Positions 6,747 to 13,930 of a stretch of 17,434 bases of DNA are shown here, one piece after another. The stretch is from DQTL01 sp964396505 (GTDB lineage: Bacteria; Bacteroidota; Bacteroidia; Flavobacteriales; Flavobacteriaceae). The stretch lies in NCBI GenBank assembly GCA_964396505.1, contig CAYNFJ010000040.1:1-17434 (forward strand), given 5' to 3'. Numbering within the stretch: position 1 is the first letter of the stretch; each line of letters opens with the position of its first letter. The notes under the pieces are model-generated. The model worked only from the letters and a program-made list of their open reading frames with translations. It was not told the DNA's origin and ran no database searches. The translations under genes and the position numbers were made by a program.

Positions 6747-7751
6747 ATGACTGTAGATACGATAATCAGTGATTTAAAAAAAAGAAGTTTTAAACCCATC
6801 TATTTTTTATATGGTAATGAACCGTATTTTATAGATCAAATCACGGATTATATTGAAAACAACCTATTGGATGAAGCTGAAAAAGGTTTCAATCAAGTGG
6901 TGTTGTACGGCAGGGATGTCAGTATTGATGCTATTGTTTCTCAAGCCAAACGTTTTCCGATGATGGCAGATTATCAAGTAGTTATCGTTAAAGAAGCACA
7001 ACATCTGGCACGTACGATACATCAATTGGAAGCTTATGTAGATCAAGTGCAACCTACTACTATTTTGGTTTTTAATTATAAATACAAATCTCCCGATAAA
7101 CGTAAAAGTGTCTTTAAAAAAATGGCCAAAGTAGGGGTGCTTTTTGAAAGTAAACCGCTGTATGAAAATCAGGTGCCGGCGTGGATTAGCAATTATGTCA
7201 AAACCAAGGCTTTTACAATTGAACCCAAAGCCTCTTTAATGTTGGTCGAATTCTTAGGTACTGAATTAAGCAAAATCACCAATGAGTTACAAAAACTGTT
7301 TATTGTCTTGGATTCCGGTAGTACGATTACACCTGAAATCGTAGAAAAAAATATTGGAATTAGTAAAGATTACAATAATTTTGAATTGCGCCATGCCATT
7401 GGCAGTAAAAATATTGTAAAAGCCAACCAGATTATCACTTATTTTGCTCAAAATCCTAAAAGCAATCCAACGGTTATGACCATCTCCTTGCTCAATAGTT
7501 TTTTTACACAACTTCTACAATACCACGCATTGCCCAATAAAACCAATCCCAAAGCTGTAGCTGCTGCTCTACGTGTCAATCCGTTTTTTGTCAAAGATTA
7601 TACCTTGGCAGGAAAAAATTATCCGATGCGAAAAGTCTCACAAATAATAGCCTATTTACGGGAAGCCGATTTAAAAAGTAAAGGAGTAGGCGCTAGAGAC
7701 TTACCTCAAGCCGATTTGCTTAAAGAATTGCTTTTTAAAATTATGCACTAA
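6747..7751 (+). CDS. holA: DNA polymerase III subunit delta
   Basis: Delta subunit of the clamp loader, which opens the beta sliding clamp. The 334 residues match the family's usual size. The N-terminal AAA+-like domain starts with PIYFLYGNEPYFID (17-30), which takes the place of a functional Walker A, as is normal for delta. FPMMAD (70-75) is at the position of the beta-clamp-binding segment. A collar domain follows to the end, with the typical tail (VGARDLPQADLLKELLFKIM). It is transcribed alone, divergent from the HsdR_N-type gene and converging on def with a 20-bp gap. No exact TAnnTTTG element was found upstream; the nearest form, TATTTTTTG at 6688-6696, has one extra base. Confidence 0.9.
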   Translation: MTVDTIISDLKKRSFKPIYFLYGNEPYFIDQITDYIENNLLDEAEKGFNQVVLYGRDVSIDAIVSQAKRFPMMADYQVVIVKEAQHLARTIHQLEAYVDQVQPTTILVFNYKYKSPDKRKSVFKKMAKVGVLFESKPLYENQVPAWISNYVKTKAFTIEPKASLMLVEFLGTELSKITNELQKLFIVLDSGSTITPEIVEKNIGISKDYNNFELRHAIGSKNIVKANQIITYFAQNPKSNPTVMTISLLNSFFTQLLQYHALPNKTNPKAVAAALRVNPFFVKDYTLAGKNYPMRKVSQIIAYLREADLKSKGVGARDLPQADLLKELLFKIMH

Positions 7752-7771
7752 AATGAAAATGCCCAAATGGG

Positions 7772-8359
7772 TTACTTACGCTTTAATTTTGGAAAACGCA
7801 TCGGGTAATCAACATTGATTTCGCCTTTACTTATTTTTTCTAATTTGCGTTTGAGTAATCGTTTTTTAAAGGGAGAAACTTTATCGGTAAAAATGATTCC
7901 TTCTGTATGGTCGTATTCGTGCTGGATTACCCGGGCAGCTAAGCCACTAAAGGTCTCACGATGTGTGTCAAAATTTTCATCTTGATACGTAATCGTGATA
8001 ACCGGTTTACGCATAACCTCTTCATTGATATTTGGAACGCTGAGACAACCTTCGCTAAAACTCCATTCTTCGCCTTTTTCTTCAATTATTTGGGCATTGA
8101 TAAAAACCCGTTTAAACGTTTTTAAGAAGGCACGTTCTTCTTCAGGAAAGTCTTCATTTTCGGCAAAAGGAGCCGTGTCAATCAAAAATAAACGGATATT
8201 TTTTCCAACCTGAGGAGCTGCCAGCCCCACTCCATACGAATTGTACATAGTCTCCCACATATTAGACAATAAGGTATCCAAATCAGGGTAGCTTGCATCT
8301 ATTTCTTGTCCTTTTTTACGTAACAAAGGATCTCCGTAAGCAACAATTGGTAAAAACAT
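7772..8359 (-). CDS. def: Peptide deformylase
   Basis: Removes the N-formyl group from new polypeptides; metal-dependent cytoplasmic enzyme. All three family motifs are intact (numbered from the start chosen here): GVGLAAPQVG 43-52, EGCLSVP with C105, and HEYDH 147-151, supplying the metal ligands C105, H147, H151 and the catalytic E148. An acidic insertion (about 64-82) is of the kind seen in Bacteroidota enzymes. The open frame extends upstream to 8380. I prefer the ATG at 8359 because the protein then begins MFLPIVAYGDP like its relatives, and because a predicted -7 element (8378-8385) would put transcription start downstream of the earlier ATG. Length 195 residues. Confidence 0.92.
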   Translation of the reverse strand: MFLPIVAYGDPLLRKKGQEIDASYPDLDTLLSNMWETMYNSYGVGLAAPQVGKNIRLFLIDTAPFAENEDFPEEERAFLKTFKRVFINAQIIEEKGEEWSFSEGCLSVPNINEEVMRKPVITITYQDENFDTHRETFSGLAARVIQHEYDHTEGIIFTDKVSPFKKRLLKRKLEKISKGEINVDYPMRFPKLKRK

Positions 8360-8377
8360 ACGATTGATTTTAGAGGG

Positions 8378-8385
8378 CAAAAATA
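8378..8385 (-). promoter_or_regulatory. Predicted -7 element of def
   Basis: Read leftward the bases are TATTTTTG, a full match to TAnnTTTG. Transcription would start near 8375-8371, after the ATG codon at 8380, which supports the def start at 8359. No TTTG at normal -33 spacing. Confidence 0.4.
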
Positions 8386-8411
8386 CAAAAAAATGTGATA
8401 GTGCATCTGAT

Positions 8412-8426
8412 ACAAAACAGTTTTGT
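8412..8426. repeat. Inverted repeat between the divergent def and lon promoters
   Basis: ACAAAA-CAG-TTTTGT, 6-bp arms with a 3-bp spacer, centre 8419. The centre is equidistant (37.5 bp) from the centres of the predicted -7 elements of def (8378-8385) and lon (8453-8460). It may be a shared operator; regulator unknown. Confidence 0.45.
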
Positions 8427-8452
8427 GTATATCACAATTCATTAAAATAGCC

Positions 8453-8460
8453 TACTTTTG
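8453..8460 (+). promoter_or_regulatory. Predicted -7 element of lon
   Basis: TACTTTTG fully matches TAnnTTTG. It implies a leader of about 150 bases before the lon ATG at 8619. I saw no small ORF or clear riboswitch-like structure in that leader, and no TTTG at -33 spacing. Confidence 0.33.
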
Positions 8461-8618
8461 CCCTTACAATAATGGATTGGCACGTGCTTTGTCTTATTTA
8501 AGTAGCATAAAAGGATTAATAAATGTAAGTGTTAGAAAATCAAACAATTGTGTTTTTATTATCTAGTTATTAGATATCGGTTTTCTACTGTTAATGACAA
8601 AATGACCTCAAAAACAAT

Positions 8619-11078
8619 ATGAGCAAATTAAAATTTAGTTTAATTGACAATATGTCACTAGAAAATATAATTGATGAAGATGCTGAATTTATCCCTTTGA
8701 TGAGTTCAGAAGACGAAGAATTGATACACAAAGAGAAAATTCCGGATGAATTGGCCATACTGCCACTGCGAAATTCGGTTTTGTTTCCCGGAGTGGTGAT
8801 TCCTATTACCGCCGGTAGAGATTCTTCTATTCAATTGATTAAAGATGCCAACAAAGGAGACAAAATCATCGGTGTAGTTGCTCAGAAAAATGAAGCCATT
8901 GAAGAACCCGATATATCCGATTTACACGAAGTGGGGACCGTCGCAAAAATCCTTAAATTACTTAAAATGCCGGATGGGAATACCACGGTCATTTTACAAG
9001 GAACCAAGCGCTTTAAACTTGGTAAATTAGTACAAAAAGATCCTTATATAAAGGCGACAACCCGGACTTTTAAAGAAGATCGTTCGGCTATTAATGACCC
9101 GGAGTTTGATGCGATTATAGATTCCATTCGAGAAAAATCTTTGGAAATCATCAAACTCAACCCGGCCTTGCCAACAGAAGCTAGTTTTGCCATTAAAAAT
9201 ATAGAGAGCAAAACCTTTTTATTGAACTTTATTTCTTCCAATTTAGATATGGAAGTCAGGGATAAACAAGTCCTGTTAAATGAACCCAATCTAAAAGAAC
9301 GGGCGCTGTTGACATTAAAAAAATTGGATGTAGAAAAGCAACGCTTGGAATTGCGACACGATATTCAATCTAAAACCCGTTCAGATATGGATAGACAGCA
9401 ACGGGAGTACTATCTGCATCAGCAACTTAAAACCATTCAAGAAGAATTAGGCGGTGTTTCTTATGGCGAAGAAATAGAAGAACTTAAAGAAAAAGCCAAA
9501 GCTAAAAAATGGTCTAAAGAAGTAGCTGAAAAATTTGAAAAAGAATTGGGACGTTTGCAACGAATGAATCCACAAGTGGCCGAGTATTCCGTGCAACGAA
9601 GCTACTTGGATTTAATGATAGAATTGCCGTGGAATGAATATTCGGAGGATCAGTTTGACTTGAAACGTGCACAGAAAATTTTGGATAGAGACCATTCCGG
9701 AATGGAGAAAGTAAAGGAACGAATTCTAGAACATCTCGCTGTTTTAAAACTAAAAGGAGATATGAAATCGCCTATTTTATGTTTGTATGGACCTCCGGGA
9801 GTAGGAAAGACATCTTTGGGACATTCCATCGCAGAAGCATTGGGGCGTAAATATGTACGTATGTCTTTGGGTGGTTTGCGTGATGAGGCAGAGATTAGAG
9901 GACATCGAAAAACCTATATTGGGGCAATGCCCGGTAGAATAATTCAAGGCATAAAAAATGCAGGGACTTCCAATCCGGTGTTTATTTTAGATGAAATAGA
10001 TAAATTGGGTAATTCCCATCAAGGAGACCCGTCTTCTGCGATGCTGGAAGTATTGGACCCGGAACAAAACACCCATTTTCACGATAATTACTTAGAGGTG
10101 GGTTATGATTTGTCCAAAGTCTTATTTATTGCAACAGCTAATAATATTTGGGAAGTCCCCTGGGCTTTACGGGACCGAATGGAGTTGATACAATTAACGG
10201 GCTATACACTGCAAGAGAAAGTTGAAATAGCTCGTAAACATTTGTTGCCTAAGCAATTAAAAGAGCATGGGTTGACGGCAAAAGATTTGAAATTAGGAAA
10301 CAAACAATTGGAATTGGTCATCGATAGTTATACGCGGGAATCTGGTGTGCGGGGTCTAGAAAAACGCATTGCCAAGCTGGTTCGTTTTGCGGCAAAATCC
10401 ATTGCAATGGAAGAAGCTTATAATCCGGTTTTGACCCATGATGACATTGTAAAAATATTAGGAGTTTCCCATATGGGGCGTGGTAAATATGAAAAATCAG
10501 ATGTTGCCGGCGTGGTTACCGGATTGGCGTGGACGCAAACCGGTGGTGATATTTTGTACATTGAATCTATTATATCCAAAGGAAAGGGGATGAGTATTAC
10601 CGGAAATCTGGGTAATGTGATGAAAGAATCGGCTACCATTGCTTTGGAGTATATCAAAGCCAATGCGGACACTTTTGGGATTGATCCGAGGGTTTTCAAT
10701 ACATACAAAGTGCATATTCACGTTCCCGAAGGAGCCACTCCTAAAGATGGTCCCAGCGCCGGAATAGCTATGTTGACTTCGTTGGTATCTGTATTTACAC
10801 AACGCAAGGTGAAAACGCGTTTGGCTATGACAGGAGAGATTACCTTACGAGGTAAAGTACTGCCCGTGGGTGGCATTAAGGAAAAAATATTGGCAGCCAA
10901 ACGAGCCAATATCAAAGAACTTATTTTGTGTAAAGAGAATCAAAAAGACATTGAGGAAATAAAACCCAATTACTTAAAGGGTTTAAAATTTCATTATGTA
11001 TCTGAAATGCACGAAGTTATAGAAATAGCTTTACTCAAACAAAAGGTAAAAAATGCAGTGAAGTTTGATTTTAGTTAG
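8619..11078 (+). CDS. lon: ATP-dependent Lon protease (LonA)
   Basis: Soluble ATP-dependent serine protease that degrades misfolded and regulatory proteins; 819 residues, a normal LonA length. Domains in order: N-terminal substrate-binding domain (about 43-235, starting LAILPLRNSVLFPG), coiled linker (to about 340), AAA+ module with Walker A GPPGVGKT (391-398) and Walker B FILDEID (455-461), and the C-terminal protease domain with catalytic S713 in KDGPSAGIAM and K756 in GGIKEK. No membrane segment, so not LonB. The first about 40 residues are acidic and variable. M12 is an alternative start, but M1 matches the form I recall from flavobacterial Lon. It is transcribed alone, divergent from def. 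No heat-shock operator was recognised apart from the midpoint inverted repeat. Confidence 0.96.
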   Translation: MSKLKFSLIDNMSLENIIDEDAEFIPLMSSEDEELIHKEKIPDELAILPLRNSVLFPGVVIPITAGRDSSIQLIKDANKGDKIIGVVAQKNEAIEEPDISDLHEVGTVAKILKLLKMPDGNTTVILQGTKRFKLGKLVQKDPYIKATTRTFKEDRSAINDPEFDAIIDSIREKSLEIIKLNPALPTEASFAIKNIESKTFLLNFISSNLDMEVRDKQVLLNEPNLKERALLTLKKLDVEKQRLELRHDIQSKTRSDMDRQQREYYLHQQLKTIQEELGGVSYGEEIEELKEKAKAKKWSKEVAEKFEKELGRLQRMNPQVAEYSVQRSYLDLMIELPWNEYSEDQFDLKRAQKILDRDHSGMEKVKERILEHLAVLKLKGDMKSPILCLYGPPGVGKTSLGHSIAEALGRKYVRMSLGGLRDEAEIRGHRKTYIGAMPGRIIQGIKNAGTSNPVFILDEIDKLGNSHQGDPSSAMLEVLDPEQNTHFHDNYLEVGYDLSKVLFIATANNIWEVPWALRDRMELIQLTGYTLQEKVEIARKHLLPKQLKEHGLTAKDLKLGNKQLELVIDSYTRESGVRGLEKRIAKLVRFAAKSIAMEEAYNPVLTHDDIVKILGVSHMGRGKYEKSDVAGVVTGLAWTQTGGDILYIESIISKGKGMSITGNLGNVMKESATIALEYIKANADTFGIDPRVFNTYKVHIHVPEGATPKDGPSAGIAMLTSLVSVFTQRKVKTRLAMTGEITLRGKVLPVGGIKEKILAAKRANIKELILCKENQKDIEEIKPNYLKGLKFHYVSEMHEVIEIALLKQKVKNAVKFDFS

Positions 11079-11333
11079 TTTAGCTTGAATTTTCTTATTG
11101 GAAAGTGTTCTATTGCTGTTTTTTGATTTGTTTATCTGAATACTAATGAATTTATGGTATATTCGATGCTTATAAAAATGTAAGTATTTGTAAAATACAT
11201 CTTATACTTCCATTTTAATAGAAATCTATTAACTAAAAATAACAAAAAGGGATATTACCTTATATTTTGATAACAAATATCTAACTTTTTATCCAAACTC
11301 CATAGGTTTTGGGACTGCTCTGAAGACACACGC
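11079..11333. other. Non-coding stretch downstream of lon
   Basis: AT-rich and stop-dense, with no supported gene. The only structure I see is an inverted repeat GTATTT-GTA-AAATAC at 11184-11198; it has no T-run directly after it, so it is not a convincing terminator. The open frame of the next entry extends back to 11274 without a stop. Confidence 0.5.
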
Positions 11334-11495
11334 ATGGAAGAGCTGTATTCATTGGTAGATTTGAAAAACAGCACGATTGTAGATAAAGAATTTAAAAAAT
11401 GTACGGGTCACACATTGTTTTCGGGGATTTTAGAGAAAATAGATAGCAAACTTTTATTAGACAATGTGGCTGATTATGCTATAGAATTGAGATAG
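11334..11495 (+). CDS. Orphan 53-residue ORF, hypothetical or gene remnant
   Basis: ATG at 11334 to TAG at 11493-11495, beginning MEELYSLVDLKNSTIVDKEF and ending DYAIELR. I do not recognise it. Codon choice looks coding-like (many gaa, aaa, gat, ttg) in contrast to the stretch before it. The frame is open upstream to 11274 with no earlier ATG, which suggests the 3' remnant of a longer gene as much as a true small gene. No promoter or clear ribosome-binding site is seen. It has no signal peptide or membrane segment. It lies between lon and the converging mazG. Confidence 0.3.
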   Translation: MEELYSLVDLKNSTIVDKEFKKCTGHTLFSGILEKIDSKLLLDNVADYAIELR

Positions 11496-11509
11496 TGTTC
11501 TACATATAA

Positions 11510-12307
11510 TTATCGGTAAATTTGTTTGGCTTTTACCCAATATTTTTCCAATGTATCTAAGGGGAGATTTTGCATTTGTTTTCCTGCTTCGGCAATGGAT
11601 TTTTCCATAAATTGAAAACGTTTGATAAATTTTTTGTTTGTATTTTCCAAGGCGTTTTCAGGAGAAATATGATTAAACCGCGCATAATTTATCAAAGCAA
11701 AAAGCACATCGCCAAATTCACTTTCCATACGCTTTTGATCTCCTTTATTAACTTCTATTTGAAATTCTTGAAGTTCTTCTTCTACTTTATCCCAAACTTG
11801 TTCCATATTTTCCCATTCAAAACCTACACCGGCTACTTTTTCTTGTAATCGGGTGGCTTTGACCAGTGCGGGTAAGGATTTAGGAACTCCCTCCAATACC
11901 GATTTTTTACCTTCTTTCAGTTTGATTTGTTCCCAATTTTGCTTGACTTCTTCTGCGTTTTTTACCTTTACATCACCGTAGATATGTGGATGCCGGATGA
12001 TGAGTTTTTCTGAGATGGCGTGCGCTACATCTCCTATGTCAAAACTTCCTTTTTCAGACCCGATTTTGGCGTAAAAAACTATGTGTAAAAGCAAATCACC
12101 CAGTTCCTTTCTAATCTCACCCAAATTATTGTCCAATATCGCATCCCCCAATTCATAAGTTTCCTCAATGGTCAGTTGGCGCAAGCTTTCCAAGGTTTGT
12201 TTTTTATCCCAAGGACATTGCTTTCGCAAATCATCCATAATATCCAGCAAACGGTTCAAGGCTGCCAGTTGGGTTTCTCTGGAATTATTTCCCGGATTTA
12301 TCTTCAT
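11510..12307 (-). CDS. mazG: Nucleoside triphosphate pyrophosphohydrolase MazG
   Basis: Hydrolyses (d)NTPs to monophosphates plus pyrophosphate; house-cleaning enzyme, also linked to ppGpp control in E. coli. The 265 residues contain the two tandem MazG domains of the long form. The first has EExxE (E48, E49, E52) and ExxD (E68, D71). The second has EExxE (E177, E178, E181) and ExxD (E197, D200). Both metal-binding sets are intact. CPWDKKQT (31-38) and RHPHIYGD (105-112) are family signatures. Its first 23 bp overlap the end of the upstream DUF5606-type gene in another frame, suggesting translational coupling and a two-gene operon. Start at 12307 agrees with family N-termini. Confidence 0.92.
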   Translation of the reverse strand: MKINPGNNSRETQLAALNRLLDIMDDLRKQCPWDKKQTLESLRQLTIEETYELGDAILDNNLGEIRKELGDLLLHIVFYAKIGSEKGSFDIGDVAHAISEKLIIRHPHIYGDVKVKNAEEVKQNWEQIKLKEGKKSVLEGVPKSLPALVKATRLQEKVAGVGFEWENMEQVWDKVEEELQEFQIEVNKGDQKRMESEFGDVLFALINYARFNHISPENALENTNKKFIKRFQFMEKSIAEAGKQMQNLPLDTLEKYWVKAKQIYR

Positions 12308-12707
12308 CGCCGGTAGGTGCTAAGGTTTCAAAATCAAATTGAGCTTGTATCAGAATATTATACCACTGAATTACCTTTTTGATATTGGATATATATACTC
12401 TTTCGGTATCGTATTCCGGTAATATTTCTAGAAAATAGGCCACTAATTTATCTTTACTTTCTTTATGAGAAATACAAGGCTTTCCGGATTCTTTTTGGTA
12501 AATGGTGTATAAGACTTCGGATAAGGGAACTTCTTCGGTAAAGGTGTAAATGGCAATACTGTCCAATGCGTTGAGATTATTTACAGCAGTAATAGGAAAG
12601 CGTTTTTTGTCCACTAAGGATTGAACGATTACATTTCTTTTTCCGGCTGATAGAATTTCGTAAAGTCCCGGTTTTCCGCTGATGGAAATGATTTTATCTA
12701 AAGTCAT
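12285..12707 (-). CDS. DUF5606-type conserved protein
   Basis: A 140-residue cytoplasmic protein beginning MTLDKIISISGKPGLYEILS. I recognise it as the DUF5606 family found beside mazG in Bacteroidota; its function is not known. The N-terminal about 50 residues look like a small beta-rich domain (GKPGLYEILS, RNVIVQSL, KKRFPIT). The rest is helical (SEVLYTIYQKE, KLVAYFLEILPEYD, ISNIKKVIQWYNILI). No catalytic motif, signal peptide or membrane segment is visible. It is first in a two-gene operon and overlaps mazG by 23 bp, so a role connected with nucleotide clean-up is a guess from context only. Confidence 0.78.
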   Translation of the reverse strand: MTLDKIISISGKPGLYEILSAGKRNVIVQSLVDKKRFPITAVNNLNALDSIAIYTFTEEVPLSEVLYTIYQKESGKPCISHKESKDKLVAYFLEILPEYDTERVYISNIKKVIQWYNILIQAQFDFETLAPTGDEDKSGK

Positions 12708-12750
12708 ATATGGTTTTATTGATTATTAATTAGGTGTAAATACCGCTTGA

Positions 12751-12758
12751 CAAAAATA
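12751..12758 (-). promoter_or_regulatory. Candidate -7 element for the DUF5606-mazG operon
   Basis: Read leftward the bases are TATTTTTG, a full TAnnTTTG match, 43 bp before the ATG at 12707. The corresponding -33 position would lie inside the upstream namZ-like gene and shows no TTTG. Confidence 0.33.
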
Positions 12759-12764
12759 CACTTC

Positions 12765-13742
12765 CTATTGGTAAAGTAGATATTTTGAGCGAATTTTTTT
12801 AAATTTTTCCAAACCGGGCTGCCATGTCTTTTTGATGTCTTCGGGTTTGTAACCCAATTCTATCTGATTCTGCAAGCGATTAGTCCCAGCCAATTTGCTA
12901 AAGAAAGTATTGAAAAAATGTTTCTTATCGGGATAATTTTTATAGGCATTTAATATCCATTCCAATTTAATTTGAGATAGAAAATCTTCATTTTTAAGAT
13001 ATCGACCATAACAAATTTCCCCTTGATGTTTCGGGTGTTTAGATCCTGTATTTGACTGAGGAACAAAAGAATAAGGATAGCGTTCTTTGGGTAATTCAGG
13101 AGCGCCAAATTGTTGAAATTGATGGTCGGTACCGCGTCCGCAACTGATGTCGGTCCCTTCAAAAAAGCACAAGCTGGGATACAGATTTACCGCCTTGCTG
13201 TTCGGTAAGTTGGGCGAAGGTTTTACAGGAAGCGTATAAGGGGTCTGATGCGTGTAATGTAAAATTTTGATGATCTGTAAATCGCATTGCAATCCGTTGC
13301 GCAACCACCCTTCTCCATTGATCATTCGGGCATATTCTCCAATAGTCATACCATAGACAATAGGAACCGGATGCATGCCTACAAAAGAGTGAAAGGCTTC
13401 TTCTAAAACAGGGCCATCTATATAATGTGCATTGGGATTTGGGCGATCTAACAGAATAACCGGAATCTTGTTTTCGGCTGCAGCTTCCAAGACATAATGT
13501 AAGGTGGAGATATAGGTGTAAAACCGTACCCCTACATCTTGTAAATCAAAAAGAATAAGTTGAATGTCTTTTAAATCATCCCGGGTCGGTTTCTTATGGG
13601 TACCGTACAGCGATATAAGCGGTAAGCCGGTTTGTGTGTCTATCCCATCTAAGACCTGCTCGCCGGCATCAGCAGTGCCTCTAAAACCATGTTCGGGACT
13701 AAATACTTTTTTAATATTGATCTGTAATGAAAGTAAACTGTC
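12765..13742 (-). CDS. NamZ-like exo-beta-N-acetylmuramidase (DUF1343/GH171), 5' end lost in gap
   Basis: Predicted to release terminal N-acetylmuramic acid from peptidoglycan fragments, a cell-wall recycling role known for NamZ of this family. The visible part runs from VDSLLSLQINIKKVFSPEHG to the stop. Recognisable motifs are SPEHGFRG, ISLYG, DLQDVGVRFYTYISTLHY, DRPNPN, and FEGTDISCGRGT. About 70 residues normally precede DSLL, including a signal sequence; they are absent because a 100-N gap follows. The frame could be drawn through the N run to an ATG at 13928, but the sequence beyond the gap has no signal peptide and carries the promoter of the divergent permease, so I end the gene at the gap. 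The stop is 57 bp upstream of the DUF5606-type gene. Confidence 0.85.
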   Translation of the reverse strand, partial: DSLLSLQINIKKVFSPEHGFRGTADAGEQVLDGIDTQTGLPLISLYGTHKKPTRDDLKDIQLILFDLQDVGVRFYTYISTLHYVLEAAAENKIPVILLDRPNPNAHYIDGPVLEEAFHSFVGMHPVPIVYGMTIGEYARMINGEGWLRNGLQCDLQIIKILHYTHQTPYTLPVKPSPNLPNSKAVNLYPSLCFFEGTDISCGRGTDHQFQQFGAPELPKERYPYSFVPQSNTGSKHPKHQGEICYGRYLKNEDFLSQIKLEWILNAYKNYPDKKHFFNTFFSKLAGTNRLQNQIELGYKPEDIKKTWQPGLEKFKKIRSKYLLYQ

Positions 13743-13842
13743 NNNNNNNNNNNNNNNNNNNNNNNNNNNNNNNNNNNNNNNNNNNNNNNNNNNNNNNNNN
13801 NNNNNNNNNNNNNNNNNNNNNNNNNNNNNNNNNNNNNNNNNN
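13743..13842. other. Assembly gap, 100 N
   Basis: Exactly 100 N, the usual placeholder for a gap of unknown size. It interrupts the 5' end of the namZ-like gene, so its true length and the reading frame across it cannot be known. Confidence 0.98.
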
Positions 13843-13888
13843 TTTTTATCAAAAAAAACCGGTCTGTTAAAAATAGCCACTCCGGTTC

Positions 13889-13920
13889 TTTGTGGACTCC
13901 AAAAGAAATATGTATTTTTG
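13889..13920 (+). promoter_or_regulatory. Promoter of the FtsX-like permease gene
   Basis: TTTG at 13889-13892, 20 bp spacer, TATTTTTG at 13913-13920: both elements and the spacing match the Bacteroidota primary sigma consensus. The start would fall near 13924-13928, only 3-7 bases before the ATG at 13931. Confidence 0.68.
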
Positions 13921-13930
13921 ACTTTCATAT

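Noticed and set aside
7760..7770. CCCAAATGGG between holA and def as a terminator
   Set aside because: Only a 3-4 bp stem and no T-run; cannot form a stable hairpin.
7995..8213. 72-codon rightward ORF antisense to def
   Set aside because: Shadow of def; no family resemblance.
8360..8380. Upstream ATG (8380) as the def start
   Set aside because: Adds seven residues not typical of the family and would precede the predicted transcription start.
10418..10915. Three leftward ORFs (65-101 codons) inside lon
   Set aside because: Antisense shadows of the conserved protease domain of Lon.
11184..11209. Inverted repeat after lon as an intrinsic terminator
   Set aside because: Stem is short, AT-only apart from its end pair, and lacks a following T-run.
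12765..13928. One continuous 387-codon gene across the N run
   Set aside because: The N run is a placeholder length, so the frame across it is meaningless, and the far side looks like the divergent gene's promoter rather than a signal peptide.
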